The notes under the pieces: model-generated
The model's input: only the letters and a program-made list of their open reading frames with translations
The model's database searches: none
Told to the model about the DNA's origin: nothing
Program-made: the position numbers and the translations under genes
In this document: positions 52,390-62,708 of the stretch, piece by piece
How positions within the stretch are numbered: position 1 is the stretch's first letter
How the letters are laid out: every line of letters starts with the position of its first letter
NCBI GenBank assembly: GCA_963575745.1
Contig: CAUYUJ010012603.1
Span: forward strand, 37,501 to 101,500
Reading direction: 5' to 3'
Length of the DNA: 64,000 bases
Origin: Prorocentrum cordatum
Taxonomy: Eukaryota; Sar; Dinophyceae; Prorocentrales; Prorocentraceae

Positions 52390-52978
52390 CTTGGTGAGGG
52401 CCCGCCACGCGCCGCGCGTTGGAGTAGATGGGGGGAGGGGGGGGGGGGTAGATGGGGGCGAGGCGATATGATCAGAGATTTTGACGACCGCGACGACGAC
52501 CGTGACGACGACGACGACGCGACGACGACCCGACCCGACTCGCCCTTAATCCTTAGGCCTCATCTGCATTCTGTGCCCTGCAGGACGCCGCCCCCGCGGC
52601 TGCTTCTTTCGGTCCGTCGGCCCGATGCCGCGCGCGCGCTCCATGCGAGGCCGCGCGAGCTGCAGCATGCGTGCCGTCTCATCCCCCGTCCCGCAGCGCG
52701 CCCGCCCCCCCCCCACTGGCACCGCTGGACGTTTGCGCAAGCGTCGGGCTTATGCCGATCGGATCAACGCCCCATGGCTCCAGGGCCCCCCAGGCCCCCC
52801 CCCCCCCGACTACATGAATTATCCGACGCTGTCCGCCGCGAGGGCGGGGGGGGAGGGGGGGCGCGCTGTAGCTGTTCTCTGTTCTAGCGGCTAGCGCAGT
52901 CAGTCGAAACCTTCGGCCTGGCAGCGAATCTCGAAAGAATAACAGATTTATGGGGTTCTGGATCTACTAGGACTCAAA

Positions 52979-53130
52979 AAATGAGTGCGTTGAAGATTGG
53001 GATCTCCTCTTGACGCCCTGAGGGGCGAGGAATTTCTGGCAATCTCTCTTGAGGCCCTGTGGGGAGATAGAATTTCTGGGATCTCCTCTTGAGGCCCTTA
53101 GGGTAGTTAGAATTTCTTGGTGCCGTTGGG
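52979..53130 (+). repeat. Dispersed ~95-bp repeat, copy 2, with partial extra unit
   Basis: TGAGTGCGTTGAAGATTGGG ... CCCTGAGGGGCGAGGAATTT ... GGCAATCTCTCTTGAGGCCC, as at 49250. An extra GGGATCTCCTCTTGAGGCCC unit follows at about 53076, indicating internal tandem growth. Confidence 0.85.
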
Positions 53131-53462
53131 GTCTTGCAAAATCTCTGGGCCCACCCATCAAGAGCTGGTAGGCCATCTGGGGAGAACTCGACAGGCTCTT
53201 GGCGCCCTCGCTCGCTGAAAATGCATTAATCTTCGCATTGCTTCGAGGGAATGGGCGACTTCCGACATCCGTGAGTTCGTCTAGAATTGGTTGCGGCTAT
53301 TTTCGCTCTGCTTCCTATCCGCCCTCTGGACGTTCCATCGGCTACAACGGCCCCTCTTCTTCCATTGCCCAATTCCATTCCCGCCGCGGCTCCAGCCCGA
53401 CCTGCAACAGGCGCGCGAGGTGGAACGGCCAGCCCGCAGCTGAACCAGCCCGCCTGAGCGCG

Positions 53463-56400
53463 ATGAGCGGCGCCGCGGCGCAGCCGTTCAAGGACTTCTG
53501 GGCCGACAAGGTTTTCCCCCTCATCGAGACTGACTTCAAACGGCTTCTCAAGACCATGCCGAAGCGCGTCGCCGAGAGGGCCGCGCAGGCGAAGAGGGAG
53601 AAGCCAGACAAGTCGCAGGAGGACCAGTCGAAGAAGACCTCGAAGAAGGACAGCAAGGAGAGGGCTCCATTGCAGGAGAAGCTCGCCAAGATCATCGAAG
53701 AGTGTAACGAGAAGGGCGAGCGCAGGAATGCCTATCTGAACCTGGCGTATACGGCGCCCATCGACAACAGTTTCCTGGAGGAAATATCACGGTGGGCAAG
53801 GTGGAGAACGTGGCTGCGGACATGTTCATGCGGAACGTGCCGACGGACGACGCGGCTGAAACAGCGAACGACTCTCACGAGGGCGCTGGCGACGTCGAGC
53901 GCACAGCCCAGGGTAACCCACAGCGGCGCATCGTGGAGACGCTAAGCCAGGTCAAGGGTGGCAGGCGTTGGAACATCCCGAAGCAGGTTGAGAAAGGGTT
54001 CGAGATCCCCATCATGATCACCAACGTGAACCAGACCGCTGTGCCCGAGATCGGCAAGTTCAAGCGTTTGGGCAGTGACGTCGTGGTCAACGCTGTCTGG
54101 CTGGCCTACTACTGGGCGAAAGAGGAAGGCAACAGGCAGGCCGTAGAAGCGGTGGAGGACTTGATTCTGGATTGGCCCTTCGATTTCGCGCAGATCCCGG
54201 GGCGCGCGGCTGAGGAGGTCGAGGAGAACAAGTTCAAGTGGTCTGTCAACCAGAGATCGCGCACCGAGCGCCTGCGCGATTTCCTCGGGCTCGAGAACCA
54301 GAACCTCTGCGCATCGTGGCACGTGCGGCGGAAATCTTGAAGAGCGGCGGGCCAGCTGGCGGGAACCCCTCGGCAGAGAAGGTGCAGGCGTGGTTGGAGA
54401 AAAACATAAAGTGGGGACTTCTGCACTGCCCCAGCCTGAGGACCGTCGAGACGCACATGGTCAACTGGCTCGCTCTCGACAAGTGCCCGGGGGCATTGCT
54501 GCTTTTGGATGCCGCCGTGAACCGTTGGGGGCGAGACAATCTGCTGGACAGGCCCACGCAGCTTGGGGCGATCATCGCGAAGACGGACGCTACCTCGCTG
54601 GGCCACGTCTTGGAAAGCCTGTGCACGCGGATGTGGCGGAAGAGCGTGAAGGACCCGTACAGCGCTTCCACCATCGGCCAGGCGAAGAAAATACGTGGCG
54701 AACTTTCTGAAACAGTACCCAGACTTGTTCAAAGGGAGCACTGGCTTCACCAGCACTGAAATAACAGACGCACAGGAGAACGCCGCCGAGAGAAAAGTCA
54801 TGGTCATGGCGGGGCAATACCTCGACTCGCCGCTCAAGTTCTTCGAGAAGACTGAGGGGGCTGACAAGGACCCGACCTGGGTGCAGTCACTGCCGACCGA
54901 GCCGCTGCGCCTGGCGATGAAACGCTTCCTCGAAATAGGCCGGGACTTCTACAAGCAGGAGATCTCTGGCGCCCTCACCCAGCCGTACGCCGAGCGCTAC
55001 AACATGGACAAGTTCCACAGGAGCGTGCGAGTGACCAAGAGGTTCTTCGAGAAGTTCCACAACGCGCACGACTCCCTCGTGGGCAACCCCCAGGAACCGT
55101 CAGAGCAAAAGCCTGCAGACAGCGACACGGTCGGTACTGTAACAGCCGGCGGTGCTGGAACAGCGGAGGTGGCCTCCGAGGACAAGAAGAAGATCGACGT
55201 CTCCCCGAGCGACGTGAATAACTTCAAGGCGCTGTGCGAGCAGCAGTGCTCTAGCCAGCTGGATACGCGGGCCGTCATGATCACGGCGGAGGGCAGCGCC
55301 ATGGATATCAACGCTTCCGTTACTAAGACACGCCTATACCAGAACCTCACAGAGCATACATCAGTGATGGGCTTCTACGATGTCAAGACTGCGAAGTTGC
55401 GCTGCGTCTTCGAGGGGCAAGGCCTCACGCACCGTGAGCCCGCGCTGGACGAGTTGGATTTCACGCGCTTCCTGCAGTCCCTGGGCCCGCTGATGGTCGG
55501 TGGACGGGACGCGCTGTGGGTGGTGACGGGCCGCTCGCAGTCGAACCTCCCGAAGATCCAGAAGATCCTCGCCGCCAACAAGTTCCGCACGGTCACATGC
55601 CACCTCGCCTACAACGCGAAGCAGATGCAGCAGTACGGCGACTTCCAGAGGCAGCGAGGCCTGGCGAACTCGCGCTCGCACGGGGCCATGTTGCTCTGCT
55701 ACAAGGGCAGGAAGCCGAAGCAAATGGCCAAGACAAGGCAGTTCGTGGACGCGGACAGCTCCCTCTTCAACGAAGTGGTGAGGAACGTGCCTGTCCGGCC
55801 GCAGAAGAGCCGCGCCCTCGTGCCCAAGCAGGTTCGGGAGACCAGCTTGGCCAGCATGGTCGGCCAGTGCGCCACCGAGGTGGAGGCCGAGGAGCGAGAG
55901 AAGCTGGGGTACTGCCAGCCTCTCCAGGAGGACGAGGGCGCTGATTGTGGCGCCGAGGCGCGCGACGAAGCTGCAACAGCCGTCCGCCCCGAGAAGGCCC
56001 TCGTGACTGCGGCCGTGAAGAAGCGGAAGTTCTACCGCCAGATCGCGGGAACGGAGGTGCCGCGGTTCCCGCGCGACAACGACATCGAGCTCCTCAAGGA
56101 GCTCTGCCGCGAGGCGGGGAAGCCCAGGTGGGTGCACTTCGGCACGCCTGCGGGCGGCGCAGGCATGAACGGCTGCACCGAGAGCGGGTGCAGCGCGTTG
56201 GCCTTGACTTTCGACGACCACCACGCGAAGGTGCTCAAGCCGTTTCTGTAGGAGCGTGCCGTCGAGGCCATGCTCGGGAGCAACGCCATGGCGTTCGTGA
56301 ACGAGGACCTGCTTGCACGCTCTGTGCAGTTGCGCCTGACAAAGGAGGACCCGAAGGAGGACCCGAACAATGGGAAGAATGACGACAAAAAGAAGGAGGG

Positions 56401-56593
56401 CAAGAAGGAGGACAAGAAGAAGGACAATAAGGAGGATACGAAGAAGGACAAGAAGGATGAACATAATAAGGGTAAGCAGGGTAAGAAGCGCGACGCCGAC
56501 GCGTCCTCGACCTCAGACCCCTCGCCCTCAGACTCCTCGGCCTCGAAGAAGAAGAAGAAGCCGAAGACAGTCTGCAACAGAGCACAGGCTTGA
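53463..56593 (+). pseudogene. Large uncharacterised protein with Lys-rich tail, frameshifted
   Basis: MSGAAAQPFKDFWADKVFPLIETDF (53463) runs through a Lys-rich stretch to APIDNSFLEE. An extra AT near 53782 shifts to ITVGKVENVAADMFMRNV. An extra two bases near 54312 shift to LRIVARAAEILKSGG; an A4 run near 54690 shifts to KYVANFLKQYPDLFKGST. The long last frame includes GFYDVKTAKLRCVFEGQGL, LLCYKGRKPKQMAKTRQF and FGTPAGGAGMNGCTESGCSALALTFDDHHAKVLKPFL, then TAG at 56249-56251. The same frame continues ERAVEAMLGSNAMAFVNEDLLARSVQL and a (KKD/KKE) tail to TGA at 56591-56593. It resembles a widespread dinoflagellate protein type of unknown function, from memory of such sequences. CTGCAACAG lies 52 bases before the ATG. 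Confidence 0.6.
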
Positions 56594-57149
56594 GCACAGG
56601 CTGCAACAGAGCCCGACAGCTCCGACGCCGGAGCCAGCCCGCACGCTCCTGTTCCCGTGGAGCTGCCACTTGTTTGATTTTGGACTGCAACAGTCGCGCG
56701 CTGGCGGCGTCGCCTCCGTTCTCGTAATGGGACGCGCGCCACAGTCTGGCCTGTGGAGTACACGGCACCTTGCGCACAGATAGGAACATAGTCCTCCGTC
56801 ATCCCTTCGTCGCCATCCGTCGCACATGGCCCGCGGCGCAGGCAAGGCGCAGAGTCAGGATGCTTACCTTTCCAAAGGGTACCCTTGCATCCCACGCTTT
56901 CCGTTCCGAAGCTGGGGAGCTGGATGGACAACAGATACCATGCCGCCAAGGCCCTTGCATCCTTGCGGCGTCCTGTAGGGGCGGGCCAGGATGGGGATGC
57001 AGCAGGGTAGGGAAGACACTGGAAGCAACGCTCCGAGGAGCGGCCGCAGGGGGAGGGGGAGGACGGAGGAGGGGCCCGCAGGCGTCTCGGTTCACTGAAA
57101 CTTAGCGGGCCCGCAGGGACGACACTGCCGTCAGCGGGCCTCCGCGGCG
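56594..57149. other. Intergenic spacer between two genes
   Basis: CTGCAACAG at 56601 and 56685, then ordinary GC-rich sequence. CACTGAAACTTAG at 57094-57106, about 43 bases before the next ATG, is a possible splice-leader acceptor (AG) with a CTGAAAC-like element. Confidence 0.45.
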
Positions 57150-58393
57150 ATGGCTGCCTCGGGCGGCAGCGGTCGCGACAGGAACAAGGTTCTCTACTAT
57201 AAGTGGGGCTGTTACCTGCAGGGTGACGGGTCGAACAACGACAAGATCAAGAAGCTGAGGGAGACCTGCAGCAATAGCACGGCCAGGGTGGCAGAAGGGG
57301 CCCCGACCGCAAAAGTGTCGCTGGAGAAGATTCGAAGAACAAATGTGAGTTGACGTGGCCAAAGCCAGTTTCGCATGACACCTGCGCGCGGCTCCTCAAG
57401 ATTGCGCTGGGCGCCAACTGGAAGGACTATGTGAGCAAGCCTGCGGGGGCGCCAGGGTGCGCGAAATGGGCTGGAGCAGCTAACGCTGCAGAAGATGAGC
57501 CAGCTGTCGTCGAGGGCCACGGTGTCGCAGGAGAAACCCGAGAGGACGCGCTGGGGAAGGTGCTCGTTCCCGCCGCGGACGGGGTCGCGGAGCCTACGCC
57601 ACCGGCAGCTGCTCGTCGCGGGTCTGCTGGACCGAGAGCGGTGTCCCACGACGGGGGTCGTGTGAATCTACTTGCACTGAAGCTCGACGCGGTCGGGCAC
57701 GCGTACCAAAACAAACAGAATGGCAAGTGCGAGGACCTGCCGCTCGAGTACGACGTGGAGTGGGAAGGAGGGGGGCTCGGTCAGGGCTCTTTCGGCAAGG
57801 TCTACTTGGGCACGCGACGGGGCGACAAGACTGGCCTTGCGATCAAGGCGCTGCGGGGCGACCCCAGCGATGCGCAGAAGGGGTTCAATACGGATGCCGT
57901 CGGAGGGGCTCTGGATGAGGTCACGCGCCACGGCGCTGTGGGCACGCACCCGCGTCTCGTTCGCTTACTCGACGTGGGCCTTTTCAGGAGGTTGCGCCCA
58001 GGAACTGCAACCGTCCCGAAGAGAGCGCACCGATAACTGCAACAGTCAGTACCAAGGATAGATTGGAAATGGACGAAGCACATCGGCCTCGCGCACGAGT
58101 TGTTCGAGATCGATGCCCGCCAATTCCTCAAGAAGTCCTCCTTCACGCTGACAGGGGCGCGCCACGTCCTGAACAGCGTTCGCGAAGGGCTCCAGTACAT
58201 GCACGACAGGGGCCTCATTCACTGCAACATCAAGCCCGCGAACATCCTGATGCGAGGGTCGCCATAGACGCGCGGCTGCTTCGAGAAGCAGGCACTTGTA
58301 TCACGTGAGCTTGGCGAATGGGACCCCGTCGCGCCGTGCCCAAAGAGCAACCTGCAGTTCGACTGGCAGATCCCGAGTTCCTTCGAGGCGCTC

Positions 58394-58690
58394 GTCGTCG
58401 ACGTCGTCGTCGCCGTCGTCGTCGCCGTCGTCGTCGTCGTCCTCCTCCTCCTCGTCCTCCTCGTCCTCGTCGTCCTCGTCGTCCTCGCCGTCCTCGTCGT
58501 CCTCGTCGTCCTCGTCGTCGCCCTCCTCGTCGTCGTCGTCGTCGTCCTCGTCGTCCTCGTCATCCTCGTCATTCTCGTCGTCCTCGTCGTCGCCCTCCTC
58601 GTCCTCGTCGTCGTCGTCCTCGTCGTCCTCGTCATCATCGTCATCCTCATCATCCTCGTCGTCGTCGTCATCTTCGTCATTATCGTCGTT
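58394..58690 (+). repeat. (TCG/TCC)n microsatellite at the start of the kinase intron
   Basis: About 300 bp of GTCGTC/CTCGTC/CATCGT units beginning at the end of the coding stretch IPSSFEA. Because the repeat itself is GTC-rich, the exact 5' splice site (GT) within about 58394-58420 cannot be fixed. Confidence 0.9.
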
Positions 58691-58719
58691 CCTTCGACTA
58701 AGATCCCGAGTTGTCAGGG

Positions 58720-59020
58720 CTCACATGGAGCTCTAACATAGCATGCTAGAGCCCCCAGGGAGCTCTAACATAGCATGTTAGAGCTCCAAAGGAGCTCTAA
58801 CATGCGATGTTAGAGCTCCTTGGGAGCTCCAACCTAGCATGTCAGATCTCCCCAGGGAGCTCTAACATAGCATGTGAGAGCTCCGGTGGAGCTCTAACAT
58901 AGCGGGTTAAAGCTCCCATGGAGCTCTAACATAGCATGTTAGAGCTCCGACGACGCCCTCATATACGAGGTCAGAGCTCAGCTTATCTCACTAGCCATCA
59001 TGTTAGGTCTCACACCGAGT
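58720..59020. repeat. Palindromic GAGCTCTAACATG array in the kinase intron
   Basis: About ten palindromic units, for example GGAGCTCTAACATAGCATG followed by TTAGAGCTCC. Same family as 41690-42085 and 49343-50865. A pyrimidine-rich run (59100-59143) then leads into the exon. Confidence 0.9.
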
Positions 59021-60828
59021 TCTAGCAAGGGAGGTTCCACCCTTCCCCCGGGATGCCGTCGTCGTGCCCTCTATCTCGCCCTTCCCTCCAGGGCGAGCTC
59101 AGTCGCCGTCGCTCCCCTCTCCTCCATCCGCCCCTCTCCGCAGGTGGTGATCGGCGACCTCGGCTGTGTGGAGATGGCGGATCCCCACGGCAGGTTGAAG
59201 AAGAAACTGCGCTACAGCCCGACCTGCGATGGCCTCGGAGCATGCGCGCCCGCTTACACAGCGGTCGACGTTTTCTTGGGGAACCAGCGCTGCTCAGAGG
59301 ACCTGGACACGTGGTCCATCGGGCGCCTGATGGCGGAGTTGTACACGCGCAAGGTGTTGTTCCAACCAGAGCCTTGCGGCGCGCTCGGGCATCCATGGGG
59401 GGCATCCGAAAGACTTCGCGGTTTTCTTCAGGGAGGTCTTGGGGGCCCCAGGCAATGAGCCAGGGTCGGGAGACTTCTACGCTTACGAGAACCAGGAACC
59501 CGCCCCGTGGCTGGACAACCTGCCTTTCTTTAAGAAGTGGTTCAAGCGGTCGGGCGAGCACTGGCTAAAGGCTGAAACAGCGAAGGCACTCGACGGCCGA
59601 GGACGCTGGTCCGTTGACGAACTTGCAGATTGCCCCCCAGACTTGTTGAAGGCCGCCGAGAGCTGCCTGCTTTGGCACCCTGGCGCCAGAGCGACAATCA
59701 GTCGTCTAAGGGCTCGTCGCTTCCTGCAGCCGGCTGGCGCCCAGCTCGACGCGCGCATGTCCATGGCGCAGGGAAAAAACGGCGCGGGCGCCATAGCGGA
59801 GGCGGAGCTGGACACAGACTTGCTCCGCTTCTTGCAGAGAGACGCGCGCTGACAGAACTTGGCCGAGGAGCGCCTGGACACAGGGGCAACCGTCGCCAAA
59901 TGCGTCCGAGGCGACGAGGCGGCAAAGGGCTTGAAAACAGAGGCCGCAGGCATCGTGGACGACGAAAGCCCCCCGAAGTGCCGCAGCCTCAACAAGGTCG
60001 GGAATTTGCAGATCACCCCCTCGCCCCACATGGCCGCCTTCGTGCGAGCGCTGCGGGAGAAGATGCGCCCGCGGTTGCAACAGCTGGGAGACAAAATGCG
60101 CGAGGCTGTCAAAGCCGACGGCATGCCACCTGCCATCGTCGAGCAGAACGGAAAGCACATCATGACAGAGCACTTCGCCGACAACGCGGTCGCGTACGCG
60201 TCGATCCAGCTCATGCAACCAGGCGCACGGGACGATGGTTGGCACACAGATGGCGGATGCTCCCTGTCGCACGCGGCCGTGGCAGTGTTCGGGACTCGCT
60301 CCGTGCAAGTGAGGATCCCAGGGGCCCTGGGAGCACATGATGGGGCGTCACCCTCGAGCACAGCCTCCTGCGGAAGGGTCGTCACCCTCGAGCAAAAGCC
60401 TGGGTCCTTCTACATGGGCACCCTGTCCTCCCTCGAGCACAACGAGCACCGCCACGCCTCCGCGGACTGCCAGGACTGTTTCGCGACCCACCACGAGCTG
60501 CAAGCTGCAACAGCGCGTAGACGACAGCAGGCTGCAGATCGCCGTCATGATCCGCTCCGACGTCTTTCGGGAGCTCAGGGCGCGCAGGATCGACGCCACG
60601 CCTGGCCCGAAGGAGTTCTTCAACGTCGTGAAGCACGTCGTGGCCGATCACCTGGCACGGGTCCCCGTGGCGCTGCCCGACCTCACGGAGGTGTTTGACG
60701 AAATGCGGTGGCCCGCTTCCACGGAGGCCGTGGTGCTTTCCGATTCCGACTAGGCTGCAACAGTATCCAAATCCGATTAGTTTGCCACAGTACTCAGCAC
60801 AGCCCGCGCAGTCCGAAAGAAGGTTATC

Positions 60829-61115
60829 GTCATCCTCATCATCATCAGCATCATCATCTGCATCGCCATCATCATCGCATTCGTCGGCTTCATCATCATC
60901 GTCATCATCATCATCAGCATCAACACGTTCACGCCGCCATCATCGACATGCGGGTCTTGATTTAATCATCATCATCACTACATGATGATGACGATGACGA
61001 GGAGATGATGATGGATATTATGATGATGAGGATGTTGAGGAGATGGTGATGATGATGGCGATGATGCGGACGATGATGGATACCATGACGACGACGATGA
61101 TGATGACGATGATGC
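60829..61115. repeat. Inverted ATC/GAT microsatellite pair
   Basis: (TCATCA)n up to 60983 flips at CACTACATGATGATG to (GATGAT)n up to about 61115, so the halves are self-complementary. Same design as 36889-37130. Together they bracket the gene-bearing region. Confidence 0.9.
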
Positions 61116-61167
61116 AAAAACAGGTTGAGCCGGTTGAATCCGAAAACCCCGCCCTAAAAGACAGTCA

Positions 61168-61516
61168 GGAGGAGGAGGAAGAGGAGGAGGAGGAGGAGGA
61201 GGAGGAGGAGGATCAGGAGGAGGAGGGGAGGAAGGGGAGGCGGAACGGAGGATGAGAGGGATGAAGAAGAGGAGGAGGCGAGGGAGGAGGAAGGGAGGAT
61301 GAGGAGGAGGAGGTGGAGACGGAGGCGGGGGAGGCGAGGGAGGAGGAGGAGTAGGAGGAGGCGGAGCGGAGGAGGAGAGGGAGGAGGATGATGAGGAGGA
61401 GGAGGAGAGGGAGGAGGACGGGAGGAGGATTAGGAGGAGGAGGAGGAGGAGGAGGAGGAGGAGGAGGAGGAGAAGGAGGAAGAGGAGGAGGGGAAGGAGG
61501 AGGAGGGAAAGGAGAA
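61168..61516 (+). repeat. GGA microsatellite
   Basis: Purine tract with (GGA)n cores at 61168-61215 and 61436-61475 and irregular GGAG/GGCG between. The Glu- or Arg-rich frames over it are repeat translations. Confidence 0.9.
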
Positions 61517-62598
61517 GATGGTCAGCGGCGCGCCCCAGGGGGGATGGTGAGAAGGCGCGGGCCTTGTGAGAAGGCTCGAAAGACCCCCGGCCTTTTTAGA
61601 AGTGTAAAGAACCTCCCCCTCCTCCACCTCTTCTTCCTCCTCCTCCTCCTCCTCCTCCTCCTGTTCCTCGTCCTCCTTGTCGCGTAAATCGCGCATTTGG
61701 CGGAGGCTCGTCGAGTCGGCTCCCGTTTCCTTCTCATCCCAGTGTTGCCTGAGTGATGTGCTCCGAACTGCGCCGCTGGCGCCGCGTTGCCTACTAGGGT
61801 TTTGCGCTGCCGAACCGCTGGAACCCCAACACCTGTCACGGCGCCAACATCGCAAAGCGGATTCCGTTCGGGAAACGATCTAGGGTGGGCATGGGGTGTC
61901 CTGGGTCCGGGGTGTCCTGGAGAATGTCGGTCCGGATTCCGAGGTGAATTTCGTGCGGATTTTGTTTGTTTTGCCAGAAATGAAGACCAATAAAAGTATC
62001 CACGCGAGATTCACTTCGTTTTTCGCTTGCCGTTTCGGGCAAACATCCACGCAGAAATCCGCTGCAGCACGTCTGCAAGGCCGGTGCAATGAGAAGTGTC
62101 CTGAGCCTCCCTGGAAGGCACACAAGAACCTTTCAGAATGCGCGAGGGTTTCTGAGAAGCCCCGCCGCCTTTTGAGAGGACCTTTTCCTGCTCACGTTTC
62201 CCCCGGGCTTGCCGCCAAGGAAGAGAGGTCTAGGATATCAGTGAACGGGGGCGGCTGACGCGGTGAGCTGTCGGGAACATCTCTTAAAGGCGGCCCCTCT
62301 CTCGGGCGTTGGGCTTGCGACGAGGAGCCTCCGACGGCTCTCTGTCGGCCAGAGAACTCAAAATGCTACGGGTAGCCTCGCCTTCAGCGGAGGCCAAGCA
62401 CACCGGGCAAGCAGGGACGCCCCCCTTTGGGAGGAGTGGGAGGCAGTAAGGCAGGTAGAGGAGGAGGAGGAGGCGGTGAAGGAGGAGGAGGAGTACGAGT
62501 GGGAGGGAGGACGGCAGGGAGAGGAGGGAGAGGAGGAGGCAGGGAGAGCAGGGAGAGGACGAGGCGGAAGAGGAGAAGGAGGAGGAGGAGGAGAAACT
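61517..62598. other. Intergenic, no recognisable gene
   Basis: A CCTCCTCCTCC tract near 61611-61675, unique sequence near 61690-62290 with lower GC around 61930-62030, and another GGA tract at 62456-62592 that abuts the spliced-leader relic. No domain recognised on either strand. Confidence 0.5.
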
Positions 62599-62620
62599 CC
62601 GTAGCCATTTTTGGCTCATG
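62599..62620 (+). other. DinoSL relic, second copy
   Basis: CCGTAGCCATTTTT followed by GGCTCATG matches the conserved dinoflagellate spliced leader with one extra T and one A to T change near its end. It lies in the same orientation as, and about 90 bases upstream of, a long open frame. This is the pattern expected when a trans-spliced mRNA is reverse transcribed into the genome. Confidence 0.9.
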
Positions 62621-62708
62621 AGCCGGTCATGCGGGCGGGCTCGGCACCGGCATCGCCTGTTCAGGTTTTTGTGCATACTCTACATCACCTCGATTCCTGA
62701 CCCAATGA

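Larger units (their letters stand above)
50866..53460. other. GC-rich region with weak coding evidence
   Basis: TCATCC microsatellite near 51299-51350, a 33-bp duplication (GACCATCAATGGAGATGGAG twice) near 51758-51824, and a GACGAC tract at 52480-52535. Apart from the possible gene at 51697-52389, no product can be supported. TTF-like, RT-like or kinase-like motifs are absent. Confidence 0.5.
57150..60753 (+). pseudogene. Protein kinase fused to Fe(II)/2OG-dioxygenase-like domain
   Basis: MAASGGSGRDRNKVLYYKWGCYLQ (57150) shifts frame at an AAAA run near 57311. The kinase starts GGGLGQGSFGKVYLG (about 57768) with LAIKAL. TAA (58034) and TAG (58265) interrupt the same frame. The catalytic loop is LIHCNIKPANIL (about 58216), where active kinases have HRD. 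A proposed phase-0 intron (about 58394-59143, ending CTCTCCGCAG) leads to VVIGDLGCVEMADP (DLG for DFG), then DLDTWSIGRLMAELYTRKVLFQP (subdomain IX). An extra G near 59400 shifts to DFAVFFREVLGAPGNEPGS. LLWHPGARATISRLRARRFLQP matches subdomain XI. After an in-frame TGA (59850), TEHFADNAVAYASIQLMQPGA, GWHTDGG (H-x-D), VFGTR and PGSFYMGTLSSLEHN suggest a 2OG-Fe(II) dioxygenase fold. A last shift at CTGCAACAG (60505) leads to LQIAVMIRSDVFRELRARR and a TAG at 60751-60753. Confidence 0.65.
37430..60763 (+). repeat. Dispersed CTGNAACAG 9-mer family (about 30 sites)
   Basis: Start positions read by eye: 37430, 38044, 38419, 39469, 40629, 41531, 42569, 43706, 44216, 44428, 44783, 45332, 47439, 47923, 48717, 48754, 48786, 53402, 53856, 54707, 55137, 55155, 55971, 56572, 56601, 56685, 58037, 59572, 60505, 60755. 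Most have N=C and many are preceded by G. All are on the + strand, as are the genes. Near variants (AGCAACAG, TTGCAACAG, CTGCAACCG) also occur. No exact copy was seen at 1-37 kb or 61-64 kb. Some sites are ordinary coding (54707, 38419); others fall before ATGs, after stops, or at frame breaks. Function unknown. Confidence 0.75.

Noticed and set aside
54707-54715. CTGAAACAG as an inserted motif in the Lys-tailed gene
   Set aside because: It encodes LKQ within FLKQYPDLF, which reads as normal coding sequence; kept in the count but not as evidence of insertion.
37430-60763. CTGNAACAG as the standard cis-intron 3' end
   Set aside because: The two introns that can be placed end in TCTGCAG and CTCCGCAG, and many motif copies lie in uninterrupted open frames.
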